A program made the translations under genes and the position numbers. Below are positions 8,816 through 16,717 of a stretch of DNA of 64,000 nt, piece by piece. Position 1 is the first letter of the stretch; each line of letters starts with the position of its first letter. Source of the stretch: an uncultured SAR86 cluster bacterium (GTDB lineage Bacteria > Pseudomonadota > Gammaproteobacteria > Magnimaribacterales > Magnimaribacteraceae); NCBI GenBank assembly GCA_902628375.1, contig CACOMS010000004.1:1-64000 (forward strand), in the 5' to 3' direction. The notes under the pieces were generated by a model. That model was not told the origin of the DNA, searched no databases, and saw nothing but the letters and a program-made list of their open reading frames with translations.

Positions 8816-9973
8816 TTATCTTAAAGATAAGAAAAATAATCTGCCTGAAGAGTCTAAAGCAATGATGTCATTGCCACTTGAAGAAAGCTCTTTAATTGGC
8901 TTATTTGAGATTTTCTTTCTGCCAATAAATTTTCCATCTTTACTATCAAGAATATGTAAATATCCTTCGAAATCTCCCATAGCAACTCTTCCTCGAGACT
9001 CTACTGGTGAAGACAATTGCCTAAGCTTTAAGCCACTTTGTTCCCAAAGTATTGCTCCAGTGGAAAGACCAAAGGCTTTTACATTATCTGTATCTTCTAT
9101 AACAACAATTCGTGATCTAGATTCAACCAAGTCCTTTGTAGTAGATACTTCTTCCTTCCAAGCTTGCCTTCCGGATCTTAGATCGATAGACATGATATGT
9201 CCTTGGTAAGTTGCTGAGACTAGAAAATTGTTTGCAACTACCCCTCTTCCGTCTATATCAGTAATCCTATCAAGTTCAGAGGTTCCTTCATTAACAGACA
9301 CAGGTAATTCCAGTCTTACTGCACCAGAATCTGGGTATAACATGGCAACATTCCCAGTTGAAAATCCAGTAAAAATAAAACCTTCGGATATGAAAGGTAT
9401 AGATGTTCCTCGAAGACTTAAGTTAGGTACAGAGACTTGATGTATCCATTCTTGCTCTCCTGTTCTAAAGTTAAATCCTGTTATTGAACCGTCAGCTGAC
9501 TGAACAGCCACTATCCTTCCGTCTGTAACAGGAGGGGCCAAGACTTCGCTTGTTACTTTTGAAATCCAATTCAATGATCCATCTTTTTGATTTAGGCTAA
9601 CAACTTGGCCATCTAAGGTTCCATAAAATAAGTTTCTAAATCCCGATTCTATTGAACCCGAAATAGAATGATTTAAATTATTGGACCAAATTTCTTTCCC
9701 GTCTATGGAACTAAAAGAAGTAATACTTCCATCAGAAGCGCCATGATATAAAACGTCTCCTTCAATAGAAGGAATTATCCTTCCATCAGACAAATAATCT
9801 CCCGCTTTCTTTTTCCATTTAACTTCTATACTTGTCGTCGACTCTATTTCATAAAGCTCAGATGGTTTCTCAATCTCTTCTTCATCTGATCCCCAAAACT
9901 TTAGAGAAGATAAAGATGAACAACCAGTTAAAACAAATATTAAACTTAGGTAAATTGGTAGAATCTTTTTCAT
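8816..9973 (-). CDS. bamB: Outer membrane protein assembly factor BamB
   Basis: A lipoprotein of the Bam complex that helps insert beta-barrel proteins into the outer membrane. The N-terminus MKKILPIYLSLIFVLTGCSS is a lipoprotein signal with the lipobox cysteine at residue 18. The rest is a PQQ-type eight-bladed propeller with repeating DG..-W/F and DGKEIW, RTGEQEWIH, RSGRQAWKE blade motifs. Length 385 is typical. It sits between yfgM and der as in Escherichia coli. Confidence 0.96.
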   Translation of the reverse strand: MKKILPIYLSLIFVLTGCSSLSSLKFWGSDEEEIEKPSELYEIESTTSIEVKWKKKAGDYLSDGRIIPSIEGDVLYHGASDGSITSFSSIDGKEIWSNNLNHSISGSIESGFRNLFYGTLDGQVVSLNQKDGSLNWISKVTSEVLAPPVTDGRIVAVQSADGSITGFNFRTGEQEWIHQVSVPNLSLRGTSIPFISEGFIFTGFSTGNVAMLYPDSGAVRLELPVSVNEGTSELDRITDIDGRGVVANNFLVSATYQGHIMSIDLRSGRQAWKEEVSTTKDLVESRSRIVVIEDTDNVKAFGLSTGAILWEQSGLKLRQLSSPVESRGRVAMGDFEGYLHILDSKDGKFIGRKKISNKPIKELSSSGNDIIALDSSGRLFFLSLR

Positions 9974-9981
9974 CTTTTAAA

Positions 9982-10617
9982 TTAATTGATATCAGACAAT
10001 TTCATTTTGATAATAGATTTAACAGATTCACTTGGTGAAGCTTCCATGGCCTTTAGATAATTTATTCTTGCGTTGTCATTAGCCTCTAAGTATACATAGC
10101 AGTCAGCTATTAATTCATAGATTGAAGCCGTTTTGTCTTCAATGGTTTCTAAGAGGTCTAGAGATTCCTTAAATTTCTGTTGGTCTAAGAATAATAAAGC
10201 TAATCTATATTTAGCAGTTACTTCTATGGGATCATACTTCTGTCTAAAGCCCTTGTTAGTATTTTCTATAATCCAATTTAACTTAACAGTAGCTTCTTCT
10301 TTATCACCTTCTTCGTAATATAACTTGGCAAGTTGCAATGCTATTAATCTTGAGTAAACAGAATCCGGATAAGAACTCATAAAATCATTACCTTTCTGGA
10401 TTGAATCTATGTCTACGGAATCTAATGACTGAACAAAATCAGAGTAGAGTTCTGAAGTTTCTTGGTTGAAAATATTCTTATTAGAAGAACTCCTTTCTAT
10501 GCCTACTATGGTTAAGATAACTATAAATACTGCTGAGATAGCTAAATATTTATACTTATCCCATAAAGTTTTCAGAAATTCAGTATTTTCTTCTTCAGTT
10601 GAAGTTAGATTGACCAT
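9982..10617 (-). CDS. yfgM: YfgM-like periplasmic TPR protein (SecYEG accessory)
   Basis: A 211-residue protein with a cytoplasmic N-terminus, one membrane helix (YLAISAVFIVILTIVGI, about residues 29-45) and a periplasmic TPR-like domain (AEYRLALLFLDQQKF, LIADCYVYLEANDNARINYLKAMEASP regions). In the family YfgM sits at the Sec translocon and hands proteins to periplasmic chaperones. Identification rests on topology, size and the hisS-yfgM-bamB order, since the sequence itself is poorly conserved. Confidence 0.85.
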   Translation of the reverse strand: MVNLTSTEEENTEFLKTLWDKYKYLAISAVFIVILTIVGIERSSSNKNIFNQETSELYSDFVQSLDSVDIDSIQKGNDFMSSYPDSVYSRLIALQLAKLYYEEGDKEEATVKLNWIIENTNKGFRQKYDPIEVTAKYRLALLFLDQQKFKESLDLLETIEDKTASIYELIADCYVYLEANDNARINYLKAMEASPSESVKSIIKMKLSDIN

Positions 10618-10626
10618 TTTTATTTT

Positions 10627-11886
10627 CTATTTTTTTAGTTGATCTATTAATTCGTTAATTTTAAAAGATTTTTGCTCTTCTTTTTCATTCAGTGCCTTTA
10701 AAGCGATTGTATTATCCTTCAACTCCTCCTCTCCTACAATCAAAGCGTAATCAGATTTTAATTTAATAGCTTTTTTTAGTTGAGAAGAGGCACTAGTATT
10801 TTCAAAATTTAAAACTATCTGAACATTAACTAACTCATTCCTTAGTTGCTCTGCTATTAAAACAGATTTAGAAATCGCTTCTTCACCTAAAGCAATAAAC
10901 GAAATCACTTTAGAGCTATTTATGTTCTCATCGATCTTTTCTGAAATTAACACTAAACGCTCTAAACCGATAGAAAAGCCTATAGCTGGACATGGCTTAC
11001 CTCCTAATTCTTCGACCAAGGAGTCATATCTACCGCCTCCGCAAATAGTGTCTTGAGCTCCCAAAGATGAAGATTTCCATTCAAAAACAGTTTTATTGTA
11101 ATAATCTAAACCTCTAACTAGTTGGGGATTTTCTCTGTAGGTCAGTCCGTTAGAATTCAGCAGCTCTAAAAGTATTGAATGGTGATCTACAGACTCTGGG
11201 TCGAGAAACTGTGTTATTTTTGGAGCATCATCTAATAAAGTTCTTATTTCGGGGTTCTTTGAATCTAATATCCTCAAAGGATTTTCATCCAACTGTCTGA
11301 GCGAGTCTTTATCAAGATCTTTTTGATAATCTCTAAAATAATTGGTAAGAGCTTCTTTATATGAACTTCTAGTTTGATGATCTCCTAAGGAATTAATTTC
11401 CAGCTCAACTTGATCACTAATTCCTAAAACCTCCCAGATTTTCTTGGAAAGGAAAAGTAACTCGGCATCAGCAAAAGGGTCTTTGATTCCAAAAAACTCT
11501 GCGCTTGCCTGATGGAATTGTCTTGATCTCCCTTTTTGAGGTCTTTCGTATCTAAACATAGGCCCCATGTACCAAAGTCTCGGTGAATCAACTCTAATTA
11601 AGTCATTATCTAAAGCAGCCCTTACGCAGCCTGCCGTTCCCTCGGGTCGCAAAGACATACTTTCTCCACCTTTATCCTCAAAGGTATACATTTCTTTGTT
11701 AACTATGTCTGTTGATTGACCAACTCCTCTAGAAAATAACTCCGTCTTTTCAATTAAAGGGAATCTAATCTCGTTATAGCCATAGGAATGGAATATTTTT
11801 TTTATCTGATTTTCTACAACCTGCCAGTTTCCTATTTGCTCGGGGATGAGGTCATTCATACCTCTAACTTTATTTACTCTTGTCAT
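10627..11886 (-). CDS. hisS: Histidyl-tRNA synthetase
   Basis: Charges tRNA-His with histidine. The 419-residue class II synthetase has motif 2 (WYMGPMFRYERPQKGRSRQFHQ), the histidine-binding LVRGLDYYNKTVFEW and GGGRYDSL motifs, motif 3 (AIGFSIGLERL), and a C-terminal anticodon-binding domain. The N-terminus VRGMNDLIPEQ is the family's standard opening, supporting the ATG at 11886. ispG lies 5 bases upstream, so the two are probably cotranscribed. Confidence 0.98.
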   Translation of the reverse strand: MTRVNKVRGMNDLIPEQIGNWQVVENQIKKIFHSYGYNEIRFPLIEKTELFSRGVGQSTDIVNKEMYTFEDKGGESMSLRPEGTAGCVRAALDNDLIRVDSPRLWYMGPMFRYERPQKGRSRQFHQASAEFFGIKDPFADAELLFLSKKIWEVLGISDQVELEINSLGDHQTRSSYKEALTNYFRDYQKDLDKDSLRQLDENPLRILDSKNPEIRTLLDDAPKITQFLDPESVDHHSILLELLNSNGLTYRENPQLVRGLDYYNKTVFEWKSSSLGAQDTICGGGRYDSLVEELGGKPCPAIGFSIGLERLVLISEKIDENINSSKVISFIALGEEAISKSVLIAEQLRNELVNVQIVLNFENTSASSQLKKAIKLKSDYALIVGEEELKDNTIALKALNEKEEQKSFKINELIDQLKK

Positions 11887-11891
11887 AGCAG

Positions 11892-12989
11892 CTAAACTTC
11901 TTTAGCTATTATAGAGGCTTCATCAGAAGAATCTTTAGATATTTTTTCTCTTATAAGGTTTTCTAAATGATCAACTAAATCTTCACTTTCAATTTTATGG
12001 TCTGGTTTTCCATCTATATATATAAGGTTTCTAGGAGAAGCACCTGTAACACCTATACTTACATGTTTTGATTCGCCTGGTCCATTAACATAACAACCTA
12101 TAACAGCCACATCTAAATCTTCTTTTACATCTTCCAATCTTTGTTCTAGTTGATTCATGGTACCTATAACATCAAAGTTCATTCGCGAACAGCTAGGACA
12201 TGCAATGAAGTTTATTCCACGAGATCTTAGTTTGAGACTCCTTAGGATATCCCATCCAACCTTAATTTCGTCAACTGGATCTGAAGCTAAAGAAATTCTT
12301 AGAGTATCCCCTATGCCATCAAGCAGCAAAGCGCCTAAACCAATTGAAGACTTAACAGTTCCAGACCTAAAACCACCAGCTTCAGTTATGCCAAGATGCA
12401 AGGGTTGCTCAATTAATTCTGCTATTTTTCTATAGCTCTCAATTGTTAAAGCTACATCAGAGGCCTTAATACTTAACTTAAATTCATCGAAGTTTAATTT
12501 TTGAAGAATATTTATATGTGATAAAGCAGATTCAACTAATGCATCAGCGTTAGGTTCACCATACTTAATTTGAAGTTTCTTTTCCAAAGAACCAGCATTT
12601 ACGCCAACTCTTATGGGTATGCCATTGTCCTTACAAGCAGAAACAACTTCTTTAATTTTATTTTCCTTTCCAATATTTCCTGGATTTATTCTTATGCAAT
12701 CCGCCTTTGCTTTTACAGCTTCTAGTGCCATCATGTAATCAAAATGAATATCAGCAACTAAAGGTACATTAGATTCTTTTTTAATTTTATAAAAAGCATC
12801 CGCTGCTTCTTGGTCAGGTACAGATACTCTGACTATATCTGCGCCAGCCTCTTCTAATTCTCTTATCTGATCAAGCGTTGCATTTACATCAGGAGTCTTG
12901 GTATTTGTCATACTTTGCACTGAAATAGGAGAATCTCCTCCTACAGGCACGTTTCCTACAAAAATCTTTCTAGATACTCTTCTTTTCAT
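11892..12989 (-). CDS. ispG: 4-hydroxy-3-methylbut-2-enyl diphosphate synthase (flavodoxin/ferredoxin)
   Basis: The penultimate enzyme of the MEP isoprenoid pathway, a [4Fe-4S] protein. The 365 residues comprise an N-terminal TIM barrel ([27 protein letters not shown]) and a C-terminal Fe-S domain with cysteines in ACPSCSRM and [12 protein letters not shown]. It is one of three MEP genes in this window, with ispD and ispF. In many relatives rodZ precedes ispG; here ndk is directly upstream and rodZ is not in this interval. The start [18 protein letters not shown] agrees with the family. Confidence 0.98.
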   Translation of the reverse strand: MKRRVSRKIFVGNVPVGGDSPISVQSMTNTKTPDVNATLDQIRELEEAGADIVRVSVPDQEAADAFYKIKKESNVPLVADIHFDYMMALEAVKAKADCIRINPGNIGKENKIKEVVSACKDNGIPIRVGVNAGSLEKKLQIKYGEPNADALVESALSHINILQKLNFDEFKLSIKASDVALTIESYRKIAELIEQPLHLGITEAGGFRSGTVKSSIGLGALLLDGIGDTLRISLASDPVDEIKVGWDILRSLKLRSRGINFIACPSCSRMNFDVIGTMNQLEQRLEDVKEDLDVAVIGCYVNGPGESKHVSIGVTGASPRNLIYIDGKPDHKIESEDLVDHLENLIREKISKDSSDEASIIAKEV

Positions 12990-13058
12990 TCTTTAGTAAT
13001 GCTTCGAAATGCTATGAAAGTCTAGCATCATAAGAAGAGAAAATTTAGTTTTAATCTA

Positions 13059-13463
13059 TTACTCTTTTGAAAAAAAGTAATCTATTTCTCTAACTGCCGA
13101 CTTAGGCGAATCTGAGCCGTGTACTGCATTTGCATCTATGGATTCAGCAAAATCTCTTCTAAGGGTTCCTTCTTCTGCCTCTTTAGGATTAGTGCTTCCC
13201 ATAAGGTCTCTATATCTAATAATGGCATCCTCTCCCTCTAAGACCTGAACCTGAATTGTCCCAGAAGTCATAAATTCAATTAAGGCGTCGAAAAAAGGCT
13301 TCCCCTTATGTTCTATATAGAATCCTTCAGCTTCTTCTTGTGTTAGGTCCATTTTCTTTTTTTCTAATATATTTAACCCCGAATCTTCTATCCTTTTACA
13401 TATCTCATCAATGTGGCCCTTGCGGACTGCATCAGGTTTGATAATTGATAATGTTTTTTCCAT
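13059..13463 (-). CDS. ndk: Nucleoside diphosphate kinase
   Basis: Balances NTP and dNTP pools by phosphate transfer through a phosphohistidine. The 134-residue protein starts [16 protein letters not shown], and the active-site motif NAVHGSDSP places the histidine at residue 115, as in well-studied homologues. It lies between iscX and ispG; the gene that normally separates ndk from ispG (rlmN) is absent. A modest promoter could lie in 13464-13515, which has an AT-rich sequence before the start. Confidence 0.98.
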   Translation of the reverse strand: MEKTLSIIKPDAVRKGHIDEICKRIEDSGLNILEKKKMDLTQEEAEGFYIEHKGKPFFDALIEFMTSGTIQVQVLEGEDAIIRYRDLMGSTNPKEAEEGTLRRDFAESIDANAVHGSDSPKSAVREIDYFFSKE

Positions 13464-13515
13464 CTTATTACCTCTAAAGTATGAATTTTGGGCGCATTAT
13501 ACTTATAATTTTGTC

Positions 13516-13710
13516 TTAATCTATTTCATCTAACCAAGTCATTTGTATGGCTTCCAAAATCTTTTCATTCGAACGATTAGGGTCGTCGTCAAAGTCATCC
13601 AAATCTACTACCATCTTATGCAAATCAGTGAAAAGAATATAAGTCGGGTCCTTCTCAGGATAATTATCTATTAAAGAAAAAACTATCTCATTTATATCTA
13701 TCCATTTCAT
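13516..13710 (-). CDS. iscX: IscX, iron-sulfur assembly regulator
   Basis: A small acidic protein (64 residues, the usual size) that binds IscS and modulates cluster assembly. The sequence shows the family's features: MKWIDINEIVFSLIDNYPEKDP at the start, FTDLHKMVVDLDDFDDDP in the middle and an ending like EAIQMTWLDE. It directly follows fdx (1 base between them), the last gene of the isc cluster as in Escherichia coli. Confidence 0.95.
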   Translation of the reverse strand: MKWIDINEIVFSLIDNYPEKDPTYILFTDLHKMVVDLDDFDDDPNRSNEKILEAIQMTWLDEID

Positions 13711-13711
13711 A

Positions 13712-14050
13712 TCAATGATCCTCCGAAACCATATTTATAGTGTACTTTGGAATTTCTATTTCTAAATCCTCGTCTTCAATGATTACCTGACAACTTAATC
13801 TGGATTCTGCTTCCAGCCCCCAGGCTTTATCTAGCATATCTTCTTCATCATCAGTTGATTCGTTTAAAGTATCAAAACCCTTTCTAACGATCACATGACA
13901 AGTAGTGCATGCGCATGAAAGTTCACATGCATGTTCAATTTTTACTTTATGTTCCAGAAGAGCTTCACAAAGAGACTGTCCTGTCTTGGCTTCTATTTCA
14001 GTACCTTTAGGACATAGTTCTCTATGAGGATAGACCTTAACTTTAGGCAT
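13712..14050 (-). CDS. fdx: [2Fe-2S] ferredoxin of the Isc system
   Basis: An adrenodoxin-type [2Fe-2S] ferredoxin that delivers electrons during cluster assembly on IscU. Cluster cysteines are seen in HACELSCACTTCHV (C-x5-C-x2-C) and in SRLSCQVI near residue 87. Length 112 is normal. It follows iscA after 18 bases. In the canonical operon hscB and hscA stand between iscA and fdx; they are missing here. Confidence 0.96.
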   Translation of the reverse strand: MPKVKVYPHRELCPKGTEIEAKTGQSLCEALLEHKVKIEHACELSCACTTCHVIVRKGFDTLNESTDDEEDMLDKAWGLEAESRLSCQVIIEDEDLEIEIPKYTINMVSEDH

Positions 14051-14068
14051 AGAATTAAAAATTAAATT

Positions 14069-14419
14069 TTAAATATCAAAACTTTCACCGCATCCACATA
14101 CGGCTTTTACATTAGGATTGAGGAATTTAATTTGTTCATTAACACCCTCTTGAACATAATCGACTGTTGTTCCTCTCAGAAAATTAAAAGAGTTGGGATC
14201 TATAAATACCTTTATGCCCATAGATTCAAAAAGGAGGTCATCTTGATGCTCCAGAGAAACATAATCCAATTCATATGTGTAGCCAGAACAACCCGTAGCC
14301 TCTTCAACGGAAAACCTAACACCTAGTGCATTGGTCCTTGATATTGAATTTCCTAAGTGAGAAGCTGCAGCCTCTGTTAAGTTAAAACTATTAGGATCGA
14401 ACTTTTCTGTCTGAGTCAT
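14069..14419 (-). CDS. iscA: Iron-sulfur cluster assembly protein IscA
   Basis: An A-type carrier that delivers [4Fe-4S] clusters to apoproteins. The three conserved cysteines are present: one in ATGCSGYTYEL near residue 43 and two in the C-terminal CGCGESF. At 116 residues it is slightly longer than the E. coli protein (107), mostly through N-terminal residues (TQTEKFDPNSF). iscU ends 2 bases upstream. Confidence 0.95.
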   Translation of the reverse strand: MTQTEKFDPNSFNLTEAAASHLGNSISRTNALGVRFSVEEATGCSGYTYELDYVSLEHQDDLLFESMGIKVFIDPNSFNFLRGTTVDYVQEGVNEQIKFLNPNVKAVCGCGESFDI

Positions 14420-14421
14420 GT

Positions 14422-14826
14422 TTATATCTTCGATTCGTAATCCTCTATTGCTTGTCTAATGCTATCTTCAGCTAACACAGAGCAATGTATTTTTATTGGT
14501 GGAAGGTCAAGTGCCTCAGCAATTTCAGAGTTTTTTATCACTTTTGCTTCTTCTAGAGTTTTTCCTTTGAGCATATCCACTAGTTCACTTGAGCTGGCTA
14601 TAGCAGAACCACACCCGTAGGTTTTAAATTTTACATCCTCAATTACATGTGAATTTCCTCTTTCTTTACACTTGATTTGTAATCTCATCACATCACCGCA
14701 GGCAGGTGCACCTACCATTCCCGTTCCAACATCTTCTTCTTTGGGATCCCATCTACCTACACTATGCTTATGAGGTTCGTTTATAGTGTTTTCGAATTTA
14801 TCAATTACTTTCTTACTGTAAGCCAT
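14422..14826 (-). CDS. iscU: Iron-sulfur cluster scaffold protein IscU
   Basis: The scaffold on which clusters form with sulfur from IscS. Its ligand residues are visible: cysteines in GAPACGDVM, YGCGSAIASSSELVD and KIHCSVLAED. It also retains the chaperone-recognition sequence LPPIK just before the last cysteine (E. coli LPPVK), the site bound by HscA, although hscA and hscB are not in the operon. Length 134 is slightly above the usual 128. It lies 12 bases downstream of iscS. Confidence 0.97.
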   Translation of the reverse strand: MAYSKKVIDKFENTINEPHKHSVGRWDPKEEDVGTGMVGAPACGDVMRLQIKCKERGNSHVIEDVKFKTYGCGSAIASSSELVDMLKGKTLEEAKVIKNSEIAEALDLPPIKIHCSVLAEDSIRQAIEDYESKI

Positions 14827-14838
14827 ATTTTTCTCCTA

Positions 14839-16053
14839 TTAATTAGCAGCCCATTCTATTGAATCCATATCAATACCATCTTTGTACATATCCCACAGAG
14901 GTGATATTTCTCTAAGTTTTTCTACTGAATCTCTTACTAAGTCTAATGTATGATCTATTTCTTCGTCTGTAGTGAACCTTCCAACAGCAAACCTTATAGA
15001 GCTATGAGCTAATTCATCTTTTAAACCCAAAGCTCTTAGAACATAAGAAGGCTCTAAACTAGCTGAAGTACATGCAGATCCAGATGAAACTGCTATATCC
15101 TTCAAGGCCATAATTAATGATTCACCTTCAATATAATTGAAGCTAACATTTAAAAATCCTGCAGCTCTTTGTTCTAAATCTCCATTTAAATAAACTTCTT
15201 CGATATCTTTCAGTCCATTCCAAAATTTATCTCTCAAACCTTTAATTCTTTCAACTTCTAATTCCATTTCTTGATTAGCAATATGAAACGCCTCTCCCAT
15301 ACCTACTATTTGATGGGTTGGTAATGTTCCGGATCTCATTCCTCTTTCATGTCCACCACCATGAATCTGTGCCTCTAATCTTACTCTTGGTTTTCTGCTT
15401 ACGTATAAAGCACCTATCCCTTTTGGTCCGTACGTTTTATGGGCAGAAAAAGACATAAGATCAACTTTAAGATCTGCAAGATCTATTTTTACTTTCCCTG
15501 TACTCTGAGCTGCATCAACATGAAAAATTATTCCTTTCTCTCTGGTTATCTCCCCTATAGATTTAATATCATTAATTACACCTATCTCATTATTGATATG
15601 CATTAAAGAAACTAGAATCGTTCTATCTGTAATTACTTTTTTAACAGTGTCAGGGGATATTAATCCATTTTCATCGGGATCTAAGTATGTTACCTCAAAC
15701 CCTTCTCTCTCTAATTGTCTACAGCTATCTAAAACTGCCTTATGTTCAATTTTAGAAGTAATAATATGATTTCCTTTAGATTTATAGAATTTTGCTACCC
15801 CTTTAATTGCTAAATTATCAGCCTCTGTAGCACCTGAAGTCCATATGATTTCTCTTGTATCACAATTTACTAAGCTTGCTACCTTAAACCTTGCATCCTC
15901 TACAGCCTCTTCTGCCTTCCAGCCAAAAGAATGTGATCTAGAAGCTGGATTTCCAAAGTTCCCTTCTACTGATAAATGGTTTTTCATCACTTCTAAGACT
16001 CTTGGGTCTACTGGTGTTGTTGATGCATAATCTAAATAAATTGGTAATTTCAT
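14839..16053 (-). CDS. iscS: Cysteine desulfurase IscS
   Basis: A PLP enzyme that removes sulfur from cysteine for Fe-S clusters and tRNA thiolation. The 404 residues equal the E. coli length. The PLP lysine lies in [12 protein letters not shown] near residue 206 and the sulfur-carrying cysteine in [12 protein letters not shown] near residue 328. The N-terminus [16 protein letters not shown] is standard. It starts 4 bases after iscR ends, in the same operon. Confidence 0.98.
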   Translation of the reverse strand: MKLPIYLDYASTTPVDPRVLEVMKNHLSVEGNFGNPASRSHSFGWKAEEAVEDARFKVASLVNCDTREIIWTSGATEADNLAIKGVAKFYKSKGNHIITSKIEHKAVLDSCRQLEREGFEVTYLDPDENGLISPDTVKKVITDRTILVSLMHINNEIGVINDIKSIGEITREKGIIFHVDAAQSTGKVKIDLADLKVDLMSFSAHKTYGPKGIGALYVSRKPRVRLEAQIHGGGHERGMRSGTLPTHQIVGMGEAFHIANQEMELEVERIKGLRDKFWNGLKDIEEVYLNGDLEQRAAGFLNVSFNYIEGESLIMALKDIAVSSGSACTSASLEPSYVLRALGLKDELAHSSIRFAVGRFTTDEEIDHTLDLVRDSVEKLREISPLWDMYKDGIDMDSIEWAAN

Positions 16054-16057
16054 TTCC

Positions 16058-16522
16058 TTATCCCACTGCTATTAAATTATTATTTTCTTTAGAAGAACTT
16101 TTCGTGATGGTCTTTTTATTCTTTGATAACACATCTGCTAGAGATTTATTCTTTAAAAAACTTTCCAGTTCTTCATTTAATTGAGACCACAAACTATGAG
16201 ATAAACATTCTTCTCCCAGTAGGCAATCAGCTGTTCCTCCACACTCTGTTGAATCTAATCTATCCTCAATTGACATAACAATATCTGCGATTGTTATTTC
16301 TTTGCTCTTCCTAGAAAGTCTATAACCTCCATTTGGGCCTGTTACAGATATAAGCAATCCTTCTCTTCTTAAGTTTCTTAAGATTTGCTCTAAGTAAGAG
16401 TTAGGAATCCTTTGTCTTTTAGAGATGTCTTGTATCTTCACGAAGGATCTTTGCTTGTCTTCAAACGAAGCAATATCCAACATAGCAGAAACTGCATATT
16501 TTCCCTTTTTAGTAAGCCTCAC
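16058..16522 (-). CDS. iscR: Fe-S cluster regulator IscR
   Basis: An Rrf2-family [2Fe-2S] repressor that senses Fe-S status and controls its own operon. The N-terminal helix-turn-helix ([18 protein letters not shown] through [20 protein letters not shown]) is well conserved. Cluster ligands are seen in [20 protein letters not shown]: three cysteines plus the histidine. Length 154 is near the usual 162. The start is GTG at 16522, fixed by the conserved MRLTKKG opening. A consensus-like promoter ends only 7-8 bases upstream, so the transcript is predicted to be leaderless or nearly so, and an IscR-type site overlaps that promoter. Confidence 0.96.
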   Translation of the reverse strand: MRLTKKGKYAVSAMLDIASFEDKQRSFVKIQDISKRQRIPNSYLEQILRNLRREGLLISVTGPNGGYRLSRKSKEITIADIVMSIEDRLDSTECGGTADCLLGEECLSHSLWSQLNEELESFLKNKSLADVLSKNKKTITKSSSKENNNLIAVG

Positions 16523-16529
16523 AATGCGA

Positions 16530-16557
16530 ATTATAATTTCTTGACAAATTTAGTCAA
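16530..16557 (-). promoter_or_regulatory. Sigma-70-type promoter of the isc operon
   Basis: On the minus strand TTGACT (16557-16552) is followed after 16 bases by a perfect TATAAT (16535-16530). Transcription would begin about 6-8 bases later, at or next to the iscR GTG at 16522, with no space for a Shine-Dalgarno sequence. Confidence 0.75.
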
Positions 16558-16561
16558 GAAT
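16537..16561 (-). promoter_or_regulatory. Type 1 IscR binding site
   Basis: Read on the minus strand, this 25-base element fits the type 1 IscR consensus (ATASYYGACTRWWWYAGTCRRSTAT) at about 21 of 25 positions, with the inverted core TTGACTAAATTTGTCAAG. It covers the -35 and spacer of the isc promoter, as expected for holo-IscR autorepression. It could also affect the divergent oxidoreductase operon. The match was counted by eye. Confidence 0.75.
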
Positions 16562-16563
16562 AT

Positions 16564-16696
16564 GGTACATGTACCTTAATTATATTCACTTATATTAAAT
16601 GTACCTTTCCGTCAATATAAATTTACTAAAAAAAAGATAAAAAAATACTATAGATTTAATGTTTTTTATGTACCATGTGCAAAAAAAAAGGTACAT
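16564..16696. repeat. Cluster of ATGTACC repeats upstream of the oxidoreductase operon
   Basis: The 7-mer ATGTACC or its complement GGTACAT occurs five times in 133 bases: twice in the perfect 12-base palindrome GGTACATGTACC (16564-16575), once forward at 16599-16605, once forward at 16668-16674 and once reversed at 16690-16696. The last two form an inverted pair around a 15-base spacer. The surroundings are mostly A and T. Spacing looks like an operator array or recombinase arm sites. The binding protein is unknown. Confidence 0.65.
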
Positions 16697-16717
16697 ATTA
16701 GAAATAATCTGGGGAGT

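Noticed and set aside
13010-13031. ATGCTA/TAGCAT hairpin between ispG and ndk
   Set aside because: The 6-base stem with an 8-base loop is not followed by a T-run on the minus strand, so it was not called a terminator of ndk.
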